64,000 bases of DNA from Tsuneonella amylolytica (GTDB taxonomy: Bacteria > Pseudomonadota > Alphaproteobacteria > Sphingomonadales > Sphingomonadaceae): the NCBI RefSeq assembly GCF_003626915.1, contig NZ_CP032570.1, positions 2,541,001 through 2,605,000 of the forward strand. The letters are read 5' to 3'. Below the pieces are notes generated by a model. That model saw only the letters and a list, made by a program, of their open reading frames with translations. It searched no databases and was not told the DNA's origin. Below, in pieces: positions 28,435-40,308 of the stretch (positions are counted from its first letter, which is position 1; the number at the start of each line of letters is the position of its first letter). A program made the position numbers and the translations under genes.

Positions 28435-29193
28435 ATGCCGTTACTCGTTGCCGCCTTCGCCCTGACCGCGCTGCTCTATGCCGCGGTCGGGTTCGGCGGA
28501 GGATCGACCTACAGTGCCCTGCTGGCGCTGTCGGGCGTCGATTTCCGCCTGCTGCCGGTAATTTCGCTGCTGTGCAACGTGGTTGTCGTCGCGGGCAGCA
28601 CCATCCGCTTTGCGCGGGCCGGCGTCACCCCGTGGCGCGGCGCGATCGTGCTCACCGCGGTCGCGGCGCCGGCGGCCTTACTCGGCGGTCTGACGCCGAT
28701 CAAGGAGAGCGCGTTTCTCGGGATACTCGGGGCCAGTCTCGTCCTGACGGGAATGACCCTTCTGGTACCCCAGACGGCTACCCGCGCTGCGCAGAATGGC
28801 GAGCCGGAAGGGGCGGGCCGGTTCGCCCGCTGGATGCCGCTGTTGGCAGCGCCGATCGGCTATCTGGCGGGGCTGGTGGGCATCGGCGGCGGCATCTTCC
28901 TTGCGCCGTTCTTGCATCTCGTACGCTGGAATTCCGCGCGCGCGATCGCGGCGACGGCGGCCCTGTTCATTCTTGTGAATTCGCTGTTCGGCCTGGCGGG
29001 CCAGCTGATCAAGAACGGCCCCGACATGATCGGGACGGCGTTCGCCTTCGGCCTGCCGCTGCTCCTCGCGGTGGCGGTGGGCGGCCAATTCGGCAGCCTG
29101 CTGGCGGTCCGCTTCCTGCCCCAGAAATGGATCCGCTGGATGACCGCCGCACTCACCATCTGGGTGGGGGCGCGGCTGCTGCTGGGCAGCTAG
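28435..29193 (+). CDS. TSUP (TauE/SafE) family membrane transporter
   Basis: A 252-residue polytopic membrane protein with about eight hydrophobic helices and duplicated glycine-rich loops (GFGGGSTYSALLALSGV near the N terminus and GLVGIGGGIFLAPFL in the second half), the hallmark of the sulfite exporter TauE/SafE family. These move sulfur- or carbon-containing anions; the substrate is not predictable here. It starts 59 bp after secA on the same strand and ends 25 bp before tRNA-Asn, which faces it. Confidence 0.9.
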   Translation: MPLLVAAFALTALLYAAVGFGGGSTYSALLALSGVDFRLLPVISLLCNVVVVAGSTIRFARAGVTPWRGAIVLTAVAAPAALLGGLTPIKESAFLGILGASLVLTGMTLLVPQTATRAAQNGEPEGAGRFARWMPLLAAPIGYLAGLVGIGGGIFLAPFLHLVRWNSARAIAATAALFILVNSLFGLAGQLIKNGPDMIGTAFAFGLPLLLAVAVGGQFGSLLAVRFLPQKWIRWMTAALTIWVGARLLLGS

Positions 29194-29218
29194 CGGCGGC
29201 CGTGCGGTAGCGGAAAAG

Positions 29219-29293
29219 TGGCTCCCCGAGTTGGATTCGAACCAACGACCAAGTGATTAACAGTCACCTACTCTACCGCTGAGCTATCGGGGA
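29219..29293 (-). tRNA. tRNA-Asn (anticodon GTT)
   Basis: A 75-nt cloverleaf on the minus strand. Acceptor TCCCCGA (29293-29287) pairs with TCGGGGA, then discriminator G and encoded CCA (29221-29219). The anticodon loop CTGTTAA gives GTT at 29261-29259. T loop TTCGAAT. Confidence 0.97.
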
Positions 29294-29316
29294 GCAGCCG
29301 TATCGGCAGGAGCGCG

Positions 29317-29345
29317 CCTATATGGGCGGCCCACCGGCTTGGCAA
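29317..29345 (-). promoter_or_regulatory. Predicted tRNA-Asn promoter
   Basis: On the minus strand TTGCCA (29345-29340), 17 bp, TATAGG (29322-29317). The block GTTGCCAAGCCGGT (29346-29333) is identical to that at tRNA-Arg. Confidence 0.65.
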
Positions 29346-29369
29346 CCCCGTTTCAGGCGCGATCGTGCA

Positions 29370-30158
29370 TCAAACCGCGAACTGTTCGGCGACGATGCGT
29401 TCGTCGAGCGAATGACCGGGGTCGAACAGAAGCGTGAGCTGGCGTTCACGGGCGATCTCGATGTTCACTTCGGCGACGTCGCGGAACTCGCGCTGGTCGG
29501 CGACGACCGAGACCGGCCGCTTGTCGGGCTCGATGACGCGGAAGCCGACGCGGCTGCGTTCGGGCAGCACCGCGCCCGACCACCGGCGCGGGCGGAACGG
29601 ACTGATCGGGGTGAGCGCGAGGAGTTGCGAATCGAGCGGCAGGATCGGCCCGCTGGCCGACAGGTTGTAAGCGGTGGATCCCGCGGGCGTCGCCACCAGC
29701 ACCCCGTCGCAGACCAGTTCCTTCAGCCGCGTCTTGCCGTCCAGCACGACTTCGATCTTCGCGGTCTGGCGGGTTTCCCGCAGCAGCGAGACCTCGTTGA
29801 TCGCCCAGGCGACGTGGGTGTCTCCGCTGCGTCCTTCCGCCTCCATTCGGAGAGGGGCGATGTCGAACCGGCGCGCCTTGGCGATGCGCTCGATCAGCTT
29901 GGCGGGACTGCGGTGCCGGTTCATCAGGAAGCCGACCGTGCCGCAATTCATGCCGTAGGCGGGCAGCACCCGTCCGTCATCGAGCATCTGGTGCAGCGTC
30001 TGCAGCATGAACCCGTCGCCGCCGAGCACGACGACGGCATTGGCGTCGTCCTGGTCCACGAATGCATGCAGGCCGCGCAATTCGTCGGCGGCAGCCTGCG
30101 CGCGTTCGGTATCGGAGGCGAGCAGGGCTAGCCGCCCGGCGTCGATCTCGGTGTTCAC
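29370..30158 (-). CDS. nadK: NAD kinase
   Basis: A 262-residue enzyme phosphorylating NAD to NADP. The GGDG motif is at 46-49 (VVVLGGDGFMLQTL), followed by NCGTVGFLMN and the conserved VATPAGSTAYNLSASGPI segment. The start GTG 30158 has AAAGGA 8 bases upstream; the longer open frame to 30446 runs through the divergent EAL gene and is rejected. The predicted promoter is at 30195-30222. Confidence 0.95.
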   Translation of the reverse strand: MNTEIDAGRLALLASDTERAQAAADELRGLHAFVDQDDANAVVVLGGDGFMLQTLHQMLDDGRVLPAYGMNCGTVGFLMNRHRSPAKLIERIAKARRFDIAPLRMEAEGRSGDTHVAWAINEVSLLRETRQTAKIEVVLDGKTRLKELVCDGVLVATPAGSTAYNLSASGPILPLDSQLLALTPISPFRPRRWSGAVLPERSRVGFRVIEPDKRPVSVVADQREFRDVAEVNIEIARERQLTLLFDPGHSLDERIVAEQFAV

Positions 30159-30194
30159 GCGTGTCCTTTCCACCCCGCCCCGTGCGGTAACCAT

Positions 30195-30222
30195 CGCTAA
30201 GGGCGGCCGTCCCATTTGGCAA
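30195..30222 (-). promoter_or_regulatory. Predicted nadK promoter
   Basis: On the minus strand TTGCCA (30222-30217), 16 bp, TTAGCG (30200-30195), leaving a leader of about 30 nt that includes the AAAGGA ribosome site. Confidence 0.4.
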
Positions 30223-30273
30223 CGCGCGTCGCGGCAGGGGCGCGGGGACCGACGCGATGCGCTACGACGTGCC

Positions 30274-31614
30274 ATGGCATCGATCGTCGAGACCATCCGC
30301 GCATACGGCCGCGACCCGCTAACGGGTCTGGCGGAAGGCGACACCCTGCTCGGGACGCTCGCCCGTTGGCGCGCGGAGGCGGGCGAAGGAAGGGCCGCGC
30401 CGGTCCACGCCCTCCTGATCGGACTGGGCCGGTTCGATGCGGTCAACCTCGCCTATGGGGAAGCGACGGGCGACGGCGCATTGCTCGAGGTCGCGCGTCG
30501 CATCGGCGCCTTCGCGGCGGACGAGTTGGAAACAGGCGAATGGCTTGCCGCGCGAGTAGGCGGGGGCAAGTTTGCCGTCGTCGCGCGCGAAGCGATGAGC
30601 CGCGAACGCTGGCAATGGCTGGGCGAAGCGCTGGGGGATGCGATCGCCGCCCCGATCGCGGGCCTTGCCGGTACGGGATCGGTCCGCCTGTGGCCGCGCG
30701 TGGCCTTGCTGCGGGTGCTGCCCGGCGAGCAACCCGGCCACGTCGCAGACCGTCTGGCAGCCACGCTGGAACGGGCGCACGACAAGCCGGGGGCCCGCAT
30801 CCTGTGGGCGGACCGCTTGCGCACCCCCGCCGGCATCCGGCAGGCGCAGCTGGAGGCCGACCTGCTTGCCGCCATCGACGCGCGCGAGATCGAGGTCGTC
30901 TACCAGCCGCAATACGTATTCGCGGGCGACTGCCTGTACGGGGCAGAGGCTCTCGCGCGCTGGCACCATCCCAAGCTCGGCCTGCTGGGCGCCGCGGCGC
31001 TGTTCGCGATCGCCGAGCGCGCCGACCACGTCGCGCAGCTTTCGCGGCACATCGCCGAATGCGCCCTGGCCGAGGCGGCGCAATGGCCGGACGATGTGCA
31101 CCTCTCGCTCAACGTGACCCCCGCCGACCTCGCCAGCGCCGACTTCGCCATTCAATTCGGTGCGCTCGTCGACGAAACGGGCATCGATCCGCGCCGGCTG
31201 ACCCTGGAGATTACCGAGCAGGTGCTGCTGGGCGATCTGGAGAGCGCCGCGGCGACCTTGCGGGCGCTCGATCGACGCGGAATGCGCGTCGCGCTGGACG
31301 ATTTCGGCGGCGGTTTCTGCAACTTCCGCTATCTCAAGCTGCTGCCGCTGTCGGCGCTCAAGCTCGACCGGTCGATGATCGAAGGGATCGAGGACGATGC
31401 GCGGGACCGCGCCGTCCTGCGTGCGATAGTCGCATTGGCCCGGGCACTGGGGCTGTCGGTCGTGGCCGAAGGGATCGAGAGCGAAGCGCAGCGCGCCATC
31501 GCCGCCGAGGAAGGGTGTGCGCTTTACCAGGGTTTCCTGCGGTCGCGGCCGTTGCCGGCGGAGGAATTTCGCGCCCTGATCCGGACCGGTGGGAAGGCGC
31601 GCACGGATGCGTGA
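30274..31614 (+). CDS. Degenerate GGDEF plus intact EAL domain c-di-GMP phosphodiesterase
   Basis: A 446-residue protein. The N-terminal GGDEF domain has GGGKF (96-100) at the signature site and so should not make c-di-GMP, though it may bind GTP. The EAL domain (about 190-440) keeps the expected metal and catalytic residues: E225 (EAL), N280 (LNVT), E312 (LEITE), D342-D343 (DDFGGG), K363, E399 and Q419. Hydrolysis of c-di-GMP to pGpG is therefore predicted. No membrane segment or sensor domain is present. The start at ATG 30274 lacks a good ribosome site. It is divergent from nadK. Confidence 0.88.
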   Translation: MASIVETIRAYGRDPLTGLAEGDTLLGTLARWRAEAGEGRAAPVHALLIGLGRFDAVNLAYGEATGDGALLEVARRIGAFAADELETGEWLAARVGGGKFAVVAREAMSRERWQWLGEALGDAIAAPIAGLAGTGSVRLWPRVALLRVLPGEQPGHVADRLAATLERAHDKPGARILWADRLRTPAGIRQAQLEADLLAAIDAREIEVVYQPQYVFAGDCLYGAEALARWHHPKLGLLGAAALFAIAERADHVAQLSRHIAECALAEAAQWPDDVHLSLNVTPADLASADFAIQFGALVDETGIDPRRLTLEITEQVLLGDLESAAATLRALDRRGMRVALDDFGGGFCNFRYLKLLPLSALKLDRSMIEGIEDDARDRAVLRAIVALARALGLSVVAEGIESEAQRAIAAEEGCALYQGFLRSRPLPAEEFRALIRTGGKARTDA

Positions 31615-31638
31615 CGGGGGCGCGGCGCTGCGCTAGAC
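31611..31638 (+). promoter_or_regulatory. Predicted recN promoter giving a leaderless mRNA
   Basis: GTGACG (31611-31616), 16 bp, CTAGAC (31633-31638). GTGACGG-N14-GCTAGACG is close to the Caulobacter housekeeping consensus TTGACGS-N10-14-GCTANAWC. The octamer ends 7 bases before the ATG, which has no Shine-Dalgarno sequence. Confidence 0.5.
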
Positions 31639-31646
31639 GGCGTGCA

Positions 31647-33307
31647 ATGCTCGTTCGCCTGACCATCCGCAACATCGTGCTGATCGAGGCCCTCGACCTC
31701 GATTTTCGCGGCGGACTGGGCGTGCTCACCGGCGAGACGGGGGCGGGCAAGTCGATCCTTCTCGACGCGCTCGGCCTCGTGCTGGGCGACCGCGCCGACA
31801 CCGGCCTGGTGCGCGCGGGCGAGGACCGCGCTAGCGTTGCCGCGACTTTCGAATTTCCCGCCTTGCCCGCGCCCGTGCACGATGCGCTCGACGCCCTCGA
31901 TATCGAGATCGAGCCGGGGGAGCCGCTCATTATTCGCCGCGCTTTGAAGGCCGACGGTGGCAGCAAGGCCTTCGTCAACGACCAGCCGGTGGGCGTCGCC
32001 CTGCTGCGCGAGATCGCGCCTGCGCTGGTCGAACTGCACGGTCAGCACGACGACCGCGGCCTCGCCAATGCGCGCGGGCATCGCCTGCTTCTCGACCGCT
32101 ACGCCGGCGGGGAGGGCGGCGGGGTCGCCCGCGCCTGGGCCGAATGGCGCGCGGCGGAGGACCGGCTGTCCGCGGCCCGGGAGCGAGTCGAAACGGCGCA
32201 GGCCGACCAGGATCTGCTTCTCGCGCATCTTGCCGAACTGACCGCGCTCGAACCGCAGGCGGGCGAGGAAGCGCGCCTCGCCGAAACACGTGCCGCGATG
32301 CAGAAGGGCGAGCGGCTGTCGGGCGATCTCGAAGAACTGCGCCATATCTGGGAAGGCTCCGATTCGCCGCTTGCAGCGCTGCGGGTGGCGGCCCGCAGGC
32401 TCGACCGGATCGCCGAAGAGCACCCCCTGCTGGCCGAGGCCCTATCCGCGCTCGACCGTGCGGTGATCGAAGCGGGGGAGGCGGAAGACCGGCTGACCGC
32501 CGCGGCCGAAGCGCTGGTCCACGACCCGCTGGCGCTCGAACGGGCGGAAACCCGGCTGTTCGATTTGCGGGCGATAGCGCGCAAACATCGCTGCGAGGTC
32601 GACGAACTGCCCGACCGGATGCGCGAATTCCGCCTCGCGCTCGACGCGATCGAGGGCGGCGAGGCGGAACTCGATTCGCTGGCGCTGGCGACGAAAGAAC
32701 TGGGCGAGACCTATCGCCAGCGGGCGCGGTCGCTCCATGAGACCCGCGTCGCGGCCGCCGGACGGCTCGACGCGGCGGTCGCCGCCGAACTCGCTCCACT
32801 CAAGCTCGACAGCGCCCGCTTCCGAACCGCCGTGACCGAATTGCCGGAGGACCGCTGGGGTCCCCACGGGATCGACGCGGTCGAGTTCCTGATCGCGACC
32901 AACCCAGGCGCGGATTTCGCCCCGCTCAACAAGATTGCCAGCGGCGGCGAACTGAGCCGATTCATCCTCGCGCTCAAGGTCGCCCTCGCCGAACGGGGCG
33001 GGGCGGCGACGATGATCTTCGACGAGATCGATCGCGGCGTCGGCGGCGCGGTGGCGAGCGCGATCGGCGAACGGCTCGCGCGGCTGGCCGAAGGCGGGCA
33101 GGTGCTCGTCGTCACCCACAGCCCCCAGGTCGCGGCGCGCGGGCGGACGCATTACGTGATCCACAAGTCGAGCGACGGCACGGTGACACGGACCTCGGTC
33201 GCCTTGCTCGGCACCGGCGAGCGGCAGGAAGAAATCGCCCGGATGCTGTCGGGCGCCGAAGTCACCGACGAAGCGCGGGCGCAGGCGGACCGGCTGCTGG
33301 AGGGCGT

Positions 33308-33311
<4 letters not shown>
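31647..33311 (+). CDS. recN: DNA repair protein RecN
   Basis: A 554-residue SMC-like ATPase acting early in double-strand break repair. Walker A GETGAGKS (about 30-37), two long helical arms in the middle, the ABC signature ASGGELSRF and Walker B MIFDEIDRGVGG at the C-terminal head. The start is ATG 31647, giving the standard RecN N terminus MLVRLTIRNIVLIE. The last codons overlap the next gene by 4 bp (GTGA). No SOS box is evident in the short upstream gap. Confidence 0.96.
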
Positions 33312-36249
<2,938 letters not shown>

Positions 36250-36268
36250 GGGCGACACGGGTCCTGCG

Positions 36269-36955
36269 TCAGCGGGTGGGTAGCCGCGGTATCCACTTCA
36301 TCACACCGCCCGCAAACGGCGTCCAGCGCCCGATCCGCACGCCTGCCGCGGCCAGCGTGTCGGACGTCCACTGGTTGCAAGTGTTGCCCGCGTGATAGCG
36401 GCCCGGCGCATCGTAAAAGACGTCCCAGTCCTCGTATCCGACGTGGATCGTACGTCGCCCGGGCGGCAGGACCTGCCGCTCGATCGCGGCGACGAGACGC
36501 GCGTATTCGGCCGGGCGAAGGCGGACGATGCGCGCGGTATCGCTCGGTGCCGGGCGAACGTAATGCGCGACATGGAGCAGGCCGCCTCCGCCCGTTACCG
36601 CGCCGATCGCGGTAGGAGGGGAAAGGTCGGACCACGTCGGCGTATCGAGGAACACCTTGCGCTCCCCCCAGCTTACCGAAACATGAGTATAGGGGCGCGC
36701 GGGCTGTCCCAGGTGTGCGGCAGGGAAGTCGCCGCGCCAGTCCTTCTGCGGAGTGACCAGCGGCATCACGATCGCGGTGTGGATCCCGTTCGTTTCCACC
36801 ATGATCGGCACGCCGGCCGCAGGCTCGGTCCAGCTGCGGTTTCGCGGAAGGCTGCTGCCGACCCACGCCGCGAGCATGAATGTGCCGACCAGCAGAGCCA
36901 GCCCCGCCAGCGTGTGCCGGGCCAGCTTCAGCGCGCGGATCGCCGCCGGAGCCAC
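36269..36955 (-). CDS. TIGR02117 (DUF2459) family protein
   Basis: About 228 residues with an N-terminal membrane anchor (HTLAGLALLVGTFMLAAWVG) and a periplasmic domain with the family traits NGIHTAIVMPL, GYEDWDVF and TCNQWTSDTL. Function unknown; an enzyme-like fold with the conserved Asn-Gly-x-His and Cys-Asn pair is suggested. The start is uncertain: GTG 36955 or TTG 36967, both inside the 3' end of prmA. It is the last gene of the overlapping minus-strand string. Confidence 0.8.
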   Translation of the reverse strand: MAPAAIRALKLARHTLAGLALLVGTFMLAAWVGSSLPRNRSWTEPAAGVPIMVETNGIHTAIVMPLVTPQKDWRGDFPAAHLGQPARPYTHVSVSWGERKVFLDTPTWSDLSPPTAIGAVTGGGGLLHVAHYVRPAPSDTARIVRLRPAEYARLVAAIERQVLPPGRRTIHVGYEDWDVFYDAPGRYHAGNTCNQWTSDTLAAAGVRIGRWTPFAGGVMKWIPRLPTR

Positions 36956-37833
36956 AGGATTGACCAATCGCCCCGCACCATCCGGGCCGCGAGGCGGAAG
37001 CCCGCCTTGCGCCCCGCCCTCCGCACCGCGAGTTCCTGCGTTTCGAGCAGGCCCGCCAGCACCATGTGACCCCCGGGCACCACCGCCGATCCGAAATCGC
37101 CGGCGAGTTCGACCAGGGGACCGGCCAAGATGTTGGCGATCAGGAGATCGTAGGGTCCGCGCGCCTGCAGGAGGGGGTCGTCCATGCCGTCGGCGATCGC
37201 CATCGTCAGCGCGCCCCGGCCGGCGCCCATCGCCACGCCGTTCGCTTCGGCGTTCGCCTCGACCACGCCCGAGCAGACCGGGTCGATGTCGCTCGCCGTC
37301 GCAACCGCGCGCGGCCACAGCGCGAGGGCAGCGAAGGCGAGCAAGCCGGTCCCCGTGCCAATGTCGGCGAGATTGCGCACGGTGACGCCGCGGTCCTTCA
37401 TCGCAGCGAGCATCGCCAGGCATCCGGCGGTCGTCGCATGGTGCCCCGTCCCGAACGCCTGACTTGCGGGGATTGCGAAATCGATCGCGCCTTCCTGCCG
37501 CGAACGATCCGGGGTGCGGACGTAAAAGGGGCCGACCACGATCGGCTCGAGCCCCGCCTGGCTTTCGACCAGCCAGTCGCTTTCCGGCAGTTCCTCGGCC
37601 GTCAGTCGGGGCGCCTTCCCCTCGAACAATGCGGCCACCATGCGCCGGTCCGCGGCGGTCGGCTTGCGGTTGAAGTACGCGTCGAGCCGCCAGTCGTCGG
37701 GTCGGTCGTCGGCAAGTTCGAACCCGGTGAGCGTGACGTCCCACGGCCAGTCGGCGGCATCCTCCTGCGCCAGCAGAGCCGCCTGGACGATCGGCTTATC
37801 CGCGAAGGCGGTCAGCTTCCAGCTATCCGCCAT
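36928..37833 (-). CDS. prmA: Ribosomal protein L11 methyltransferase
   Basis: 301 residues. The PrmA-specific segment FGTGHHATT (127-135) and the SAM-binding DIGTGTGLLAFAA (about 157-169) are present, followed by NILAGPL, the catalytic-loop motif. It trimethylates ribosomal protein L11. The start ATG 37833 fits the family N terminus; the open frame continuing to 38061 lies within the beta-lactamase gene. It overlaps that gene by 11 bp. Confidence 0.93.
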   Translation of the reverse strand: MADSWKLTAFADKPIVQAALLAQEDAADWPWDVTLTGFELADDRPDDWRLDAYFNRKPTAADRRMVAALFEGKAPRLTAEELPESDWLVESQAGLEPIVVGPFYVRTPDRSRQEGAIDFAIPASQAFGTGHHATTAGCLAMLAAMKDRGVTVRNLADIGTGTGLLAFAALALWPRAVATASDIDPVCSGVVEANAEANGVAMGAGRGALTMAIADGMDDPLLQARGPYDLLIANILAGPLVELAGDFGSAVVPGGHMVLAGLLETQELAVRRAGRKAGFRLAARMVRGDWSILWLRRRSAR

Positions 37834-38734
37834 TGCGTTCTTTCGCGAGCCGCGCGTTGAGCCGCAGGGCCACCCCATCGGCATAGGCCTTGCAGCCGCC
37901 GGGATCGAGGAGAGGTTTCTCGCCGGACAATCTCTTGCGCAGATCGACGGCCCCGGGATGCGGAGCGAGCACGATATCGCAATCCGCCGCGGCGACTGAC
38001 GCGATGCCTTCGCGGAAGGCGGCGACGAGCGCCGGATGATCGGAGAAGCGATAGCTGTCATCGCTGATGGGGTTCATGCTGTCGGCGTAGACGATAGTCG
38101 CGCAGCGGCCCCCCACCTCGCACGCGCGCCAGCTCCAGCTTGTCGCGCCGATGGTGTGGCCGGGCGTGTCGATCGCCGTGAACGCGGCACCACTGAAACG
38201 CACCGGACCGAGGCTCTGCAAGGCGGTAATCGGTCCTTCGACGGGCGCAAAGGGCGGGTGCTCGGATCCGGCCTGCGGATCGTCCGGAGAAGGCCTGCCG
38301 CTTCGCAGCACCGCCGCCGCCGCGGGGGTTGCGACGATCGTTGCCCCGGTCGCCTTCTGCAATCGGTCCATGCCGCCGACGTGGTCGAAATGCTCGTGGC
38401 TCATCAGGATGGTTTCGACGTCGCGCGGATCGAAGCCGAGCGCGCGGATGTTGGCGAGCACCGCTTCGGCGCCCGCATCGGTGCCGCTGTCGATCAGCAC
38501 GTGTCCGTCTTCCCCGGCGACCAGCAGCGAGGTGATGCCGCACGTTCCCACGTAGAAAGTCTGTCCGTAGACGCGGAACGGCGGGCCCGGCTTGTCCCAG
38601 TCGTCGAAATCCTCGCATTGCTGCGCCCAGGCGACTTGCGCCGGCCGTAGGTCGCCTTCAGGTGCCGGCCTGTCGCCAGCGGTGGTGCAGGAGGCCAGCG
38701 CCGCGGTCAGCACGGCGGCAAACTTAGCGGACAT
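37823..38734 (-). CDS. Subclass B3 metallo-beta-lactamase, putative lipoprotein
   Basis: 303 residues. A lipoprotein-type signal ends at C16 (LASC). The zinc site has the B3 pattern: H113-x-H115-x-D117-H118 (SHEHFDHVGG), H193 (PGHTIGA) and H259 (LAPHPG). Other B3 marks are YVGTCGITSLLV near the N terminus and MNPISDDSYRF. B3 enzymes hydrolyse penicillins, cephalosporins and carbapenems with two zinc ions in the periplasm; B3 enzymes have been described in Erythrobacter. Activity on beta-lactams is inferred. It starts 11 bp inside the SDR gene, with GGGGCGA upstream. Confidence 0.87.
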   Translation of the reverse strand: MSAKFAAVLTAALASCTTAGDRPAPEGDLRPAQVAWAQQCEDFDDWDKPGPPFRVYGQTFYVGTCGITSLLVAGEDGHVLIDSGTDAGAEAVLANIRALGFDPRDVETILMSHEHFDHVGGMDRLQKATGATIVATPAAAAVLRSGRPSPDDPQAGSEHPPFAPVEGPITALQSLGPVRFSGAAFTAIDTPGHTIGATSWSWRACEVGGRCATIVYADSMNPISDDSYRFSDHPALVAAFREGIASVAAADCDIVLAPHPGAVDLRKRLSGEKPLLDPGGCKAYADGVALRLNARLAKERNGG

Positions 38735-39431
38735 AGCTCGCCCCGTTGGCATCCAGCGTGGCGCCGGTCATGCTCGGCGGGGCGTCGAGCGCGCAGAACG
38801 CGACGAGCGTGGCGATCTCTTGAGGCGTTGCGACCCGGCCCAGCGGAATGTCTGCGAGCAGGCCCGGGCCGCCGCGGCTGGCGAGATAGTCGCCCGCCAT
38901 GTCGGTGTCGGTGAAGCCCGGCGCGATCGCATAACTCAGGATGCCTTCGCCCGCGTATTGGCGGGCGATGGTCTTGTGGAGGGCCAGCATTCCCCCCTTG
39001 GCCGCGGCATAGTGCCAGTGCGCCGGCGAATCGCCGCGGTGCCCGGCGCGGCTGGCGACGTGGACGATCCGGCCCTCGCTGCCCCGCTCCTGCCAGTGGA
39101 GCACCGCGAACCGGCTCAATTGCGCGGCGCTGGTGAGGTTGATGCGTAGTGTGTCCTCCCACGCATCGAGCCACGCGATATCGCTGGCACCGAGCGCGCT
39201 GGCGGAAAAGAGCCCGGCGTTGTTGACGAGGACGTCGATCGTGCCGCCGGCTTCTTCCAGCGCGGTTTCCCACAGTATTAGCGGGGCCTGCGGCTCGGCG
39301 AAGTCGGCCGCGATCAGGCCGTCGGCGGCGCGGGTCGCTTGTCCGATCACGCGGCAGCCCCGCGCTTCGAGCGCGCTGCGAGCCGCGGCACCGATCCCGC
39401 GCGAAGCGCCGGTGAGGAGAATGGTGGTCAT
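38724..39431 (-). CDS. SDR-family oxidoreductase
   Basis: A 235-residue short-chain dehydrogenase: nucleotide-binding GASRGIG (8-14), NNAG (70-73), catalytic S127, Y141 and K145 (HYAAAKGG). The nucleotide-binding strand has no obvious NAD-selecting acidic residue and carries R34, suggesting NADPH, which is tentative. Substrate unknown. It is the first gene of the minus-strand string to 36269, divergent from sdhC. Confidence 0.92.
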   Translation of the reverse strand: MTTILLTGASRGIGAAARSALEARGCRVIGQATRAADGLIAADFAEPQAPLILWETALEEAGGTIDVLVNNAGLFSASALGASDIAWLDAWEDTLRINLTSAAQLSRFAVLHWQERGSEGRIVHVASRAGHRGDSPAHWHYAAAKGGMLALHKTIARQYAGEGILSYAIAPGFTDTDMAGDYLASRGGPGLLADIPLGRVATPQEIATLVAFCALDAPPSMTGATLDANGASYVR

Positions 39432-39470
39432 CCGTTCCTTTCAGCGCATCATGGCTTGCGTGTCGAGCGC

Positions 39471-39497
39471 TTGCACCGCGATGCCAAGGCGTTAAGG
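39471..39497 (+). promoter_or_regulatory. Predicted sdhCDA promoter
   Basis: TTGCAC (39471-39476), 15 bp, TTAAGG (39492-39497), leaving a leader of about 27 nt before the sdhC ATG. Confidence 0.35.
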
Positions 39498-39530
39498 GGA
39501 GGGCACCTCAAACCCGGGACATTCCACCGC

Positions 39531-39911
39531 ATGGCCGACCGCCCGTTATCGCCGCACCTGCAAATCTGGAAATGGGGACCGCACATGGCGGTATCCATCC
39601 TCCATCGCATCACCGGCGATGGAATGGCGCTCGTGGGGCTCGCCGTGCTGGTCTGGTGGCTGGTCGCCCTTGCGAGCGGGCCGGAAGCCTATGGCGACTT
39701 CCAGGCACTGGCGGGATCGCCGGTTGGGCTGATCGTGCTGGTCGGGCTGTCATGGGCGTTCTTTACCCACATGAGCAGCGGCATTCGCCACTTCGTGCTC
39801 GACATCGGCGCGGGCTACGAGTTGGCGACCAACAAGTTGTGGTCGATGCTCGCACCGCTGATCGGCCTTCTCCTGACCGTGGCCTTCTGGGCCGTGATCC
39901 TGCTGAAGTGA
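39531..39911 (+). CDS. sdhC: Succinate dehydrogenase cytochrome b556 subunit
   Basis: A 126-residue membrane anchor of complex II with three transmembrane helices. The quinone-site segment SILHRITG (22-29) and the heme ligand H87 (SSGIRHFVLD) are intact. The start ATG 39531 gives the typical RPLSPHLQIW N terminus. It is followed by sdhD after 10 bp. Confidence 0.96.
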   Translation: MADRPLSPHLQIWKWGPHMAVSILHRITGDGMALVGLAVLVWWLVALASGPEAYGDFQALAGSPVGLIVLVGLSWAFFTHMSSGIRHFVLDIGAGYELATNKLWSMLAPLIGLLLTVAFWAVILLK

Positions 39912-39921
39912 GGACCTGACG

Positions 39922-40308
39922 ATGGGTAACGGAACCGAGATCGGCAAGGTGCGCGGGCTGGGCCCGGCGCATCACGGATCGCACCACTGGATGCTGCAGC
40001 GCTTCACCGCGATCGGCAACATCGTGCTGGGGCTGTTCTTGGCGCTCGGGCTCGCGCTCCTGCCGAACTACGACTTCGCAACGGTGCGCGACTGGCTGGC
40101 GCAACCGATCCCGTCCGCGGCGCTGGCGATCTGGATCGTCGACGTATTTTGGCACGCCCGCCACGGCCTGCAGATCCTCGTAGACGATTATGTCCACGAA
40201 CGCGGCAACCACCTCGCCGTGACGATCGCCCTCAACATACTCGCGGTCGGCGGAGCGGGCTTCGCGCTCTTCTCCATTCTCCGCATCGCCCTTTCCGGAG
40301 CCGCCTGA
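39922..40308 (+). CDS. sdhD: Succinate dehydrogenase membrane anchor subunit
   Basis: A 128-residue second anchor of complex II, with three transmembrane helices and the conserved WMLQRFTAI and [15 protein letters not shown] segments, the latter carrying heme/quinone-site residues. The stop codon shares one base with the sdhA start (TGATG). Confidence 0.95.
   Translation: MGNGTEIGKVRGLGPAHHGSHHWMLQRFTAIGNIVLGLFLALGLALLPNYDFATVRDWLAQPIPSAALAIWIVDVFWHARHGLQILVDDYVHERGNHLAVTIALNILAVGGAGFALFSILRIALSGAA

Noticed and set aside
30216-31646. Upstream 477 codons open in the recN frame
   Set aside because: They overlap the EAL gene in another frame and are Arg/Gly-rich without any family feature; RecN clearly starts at 31647.
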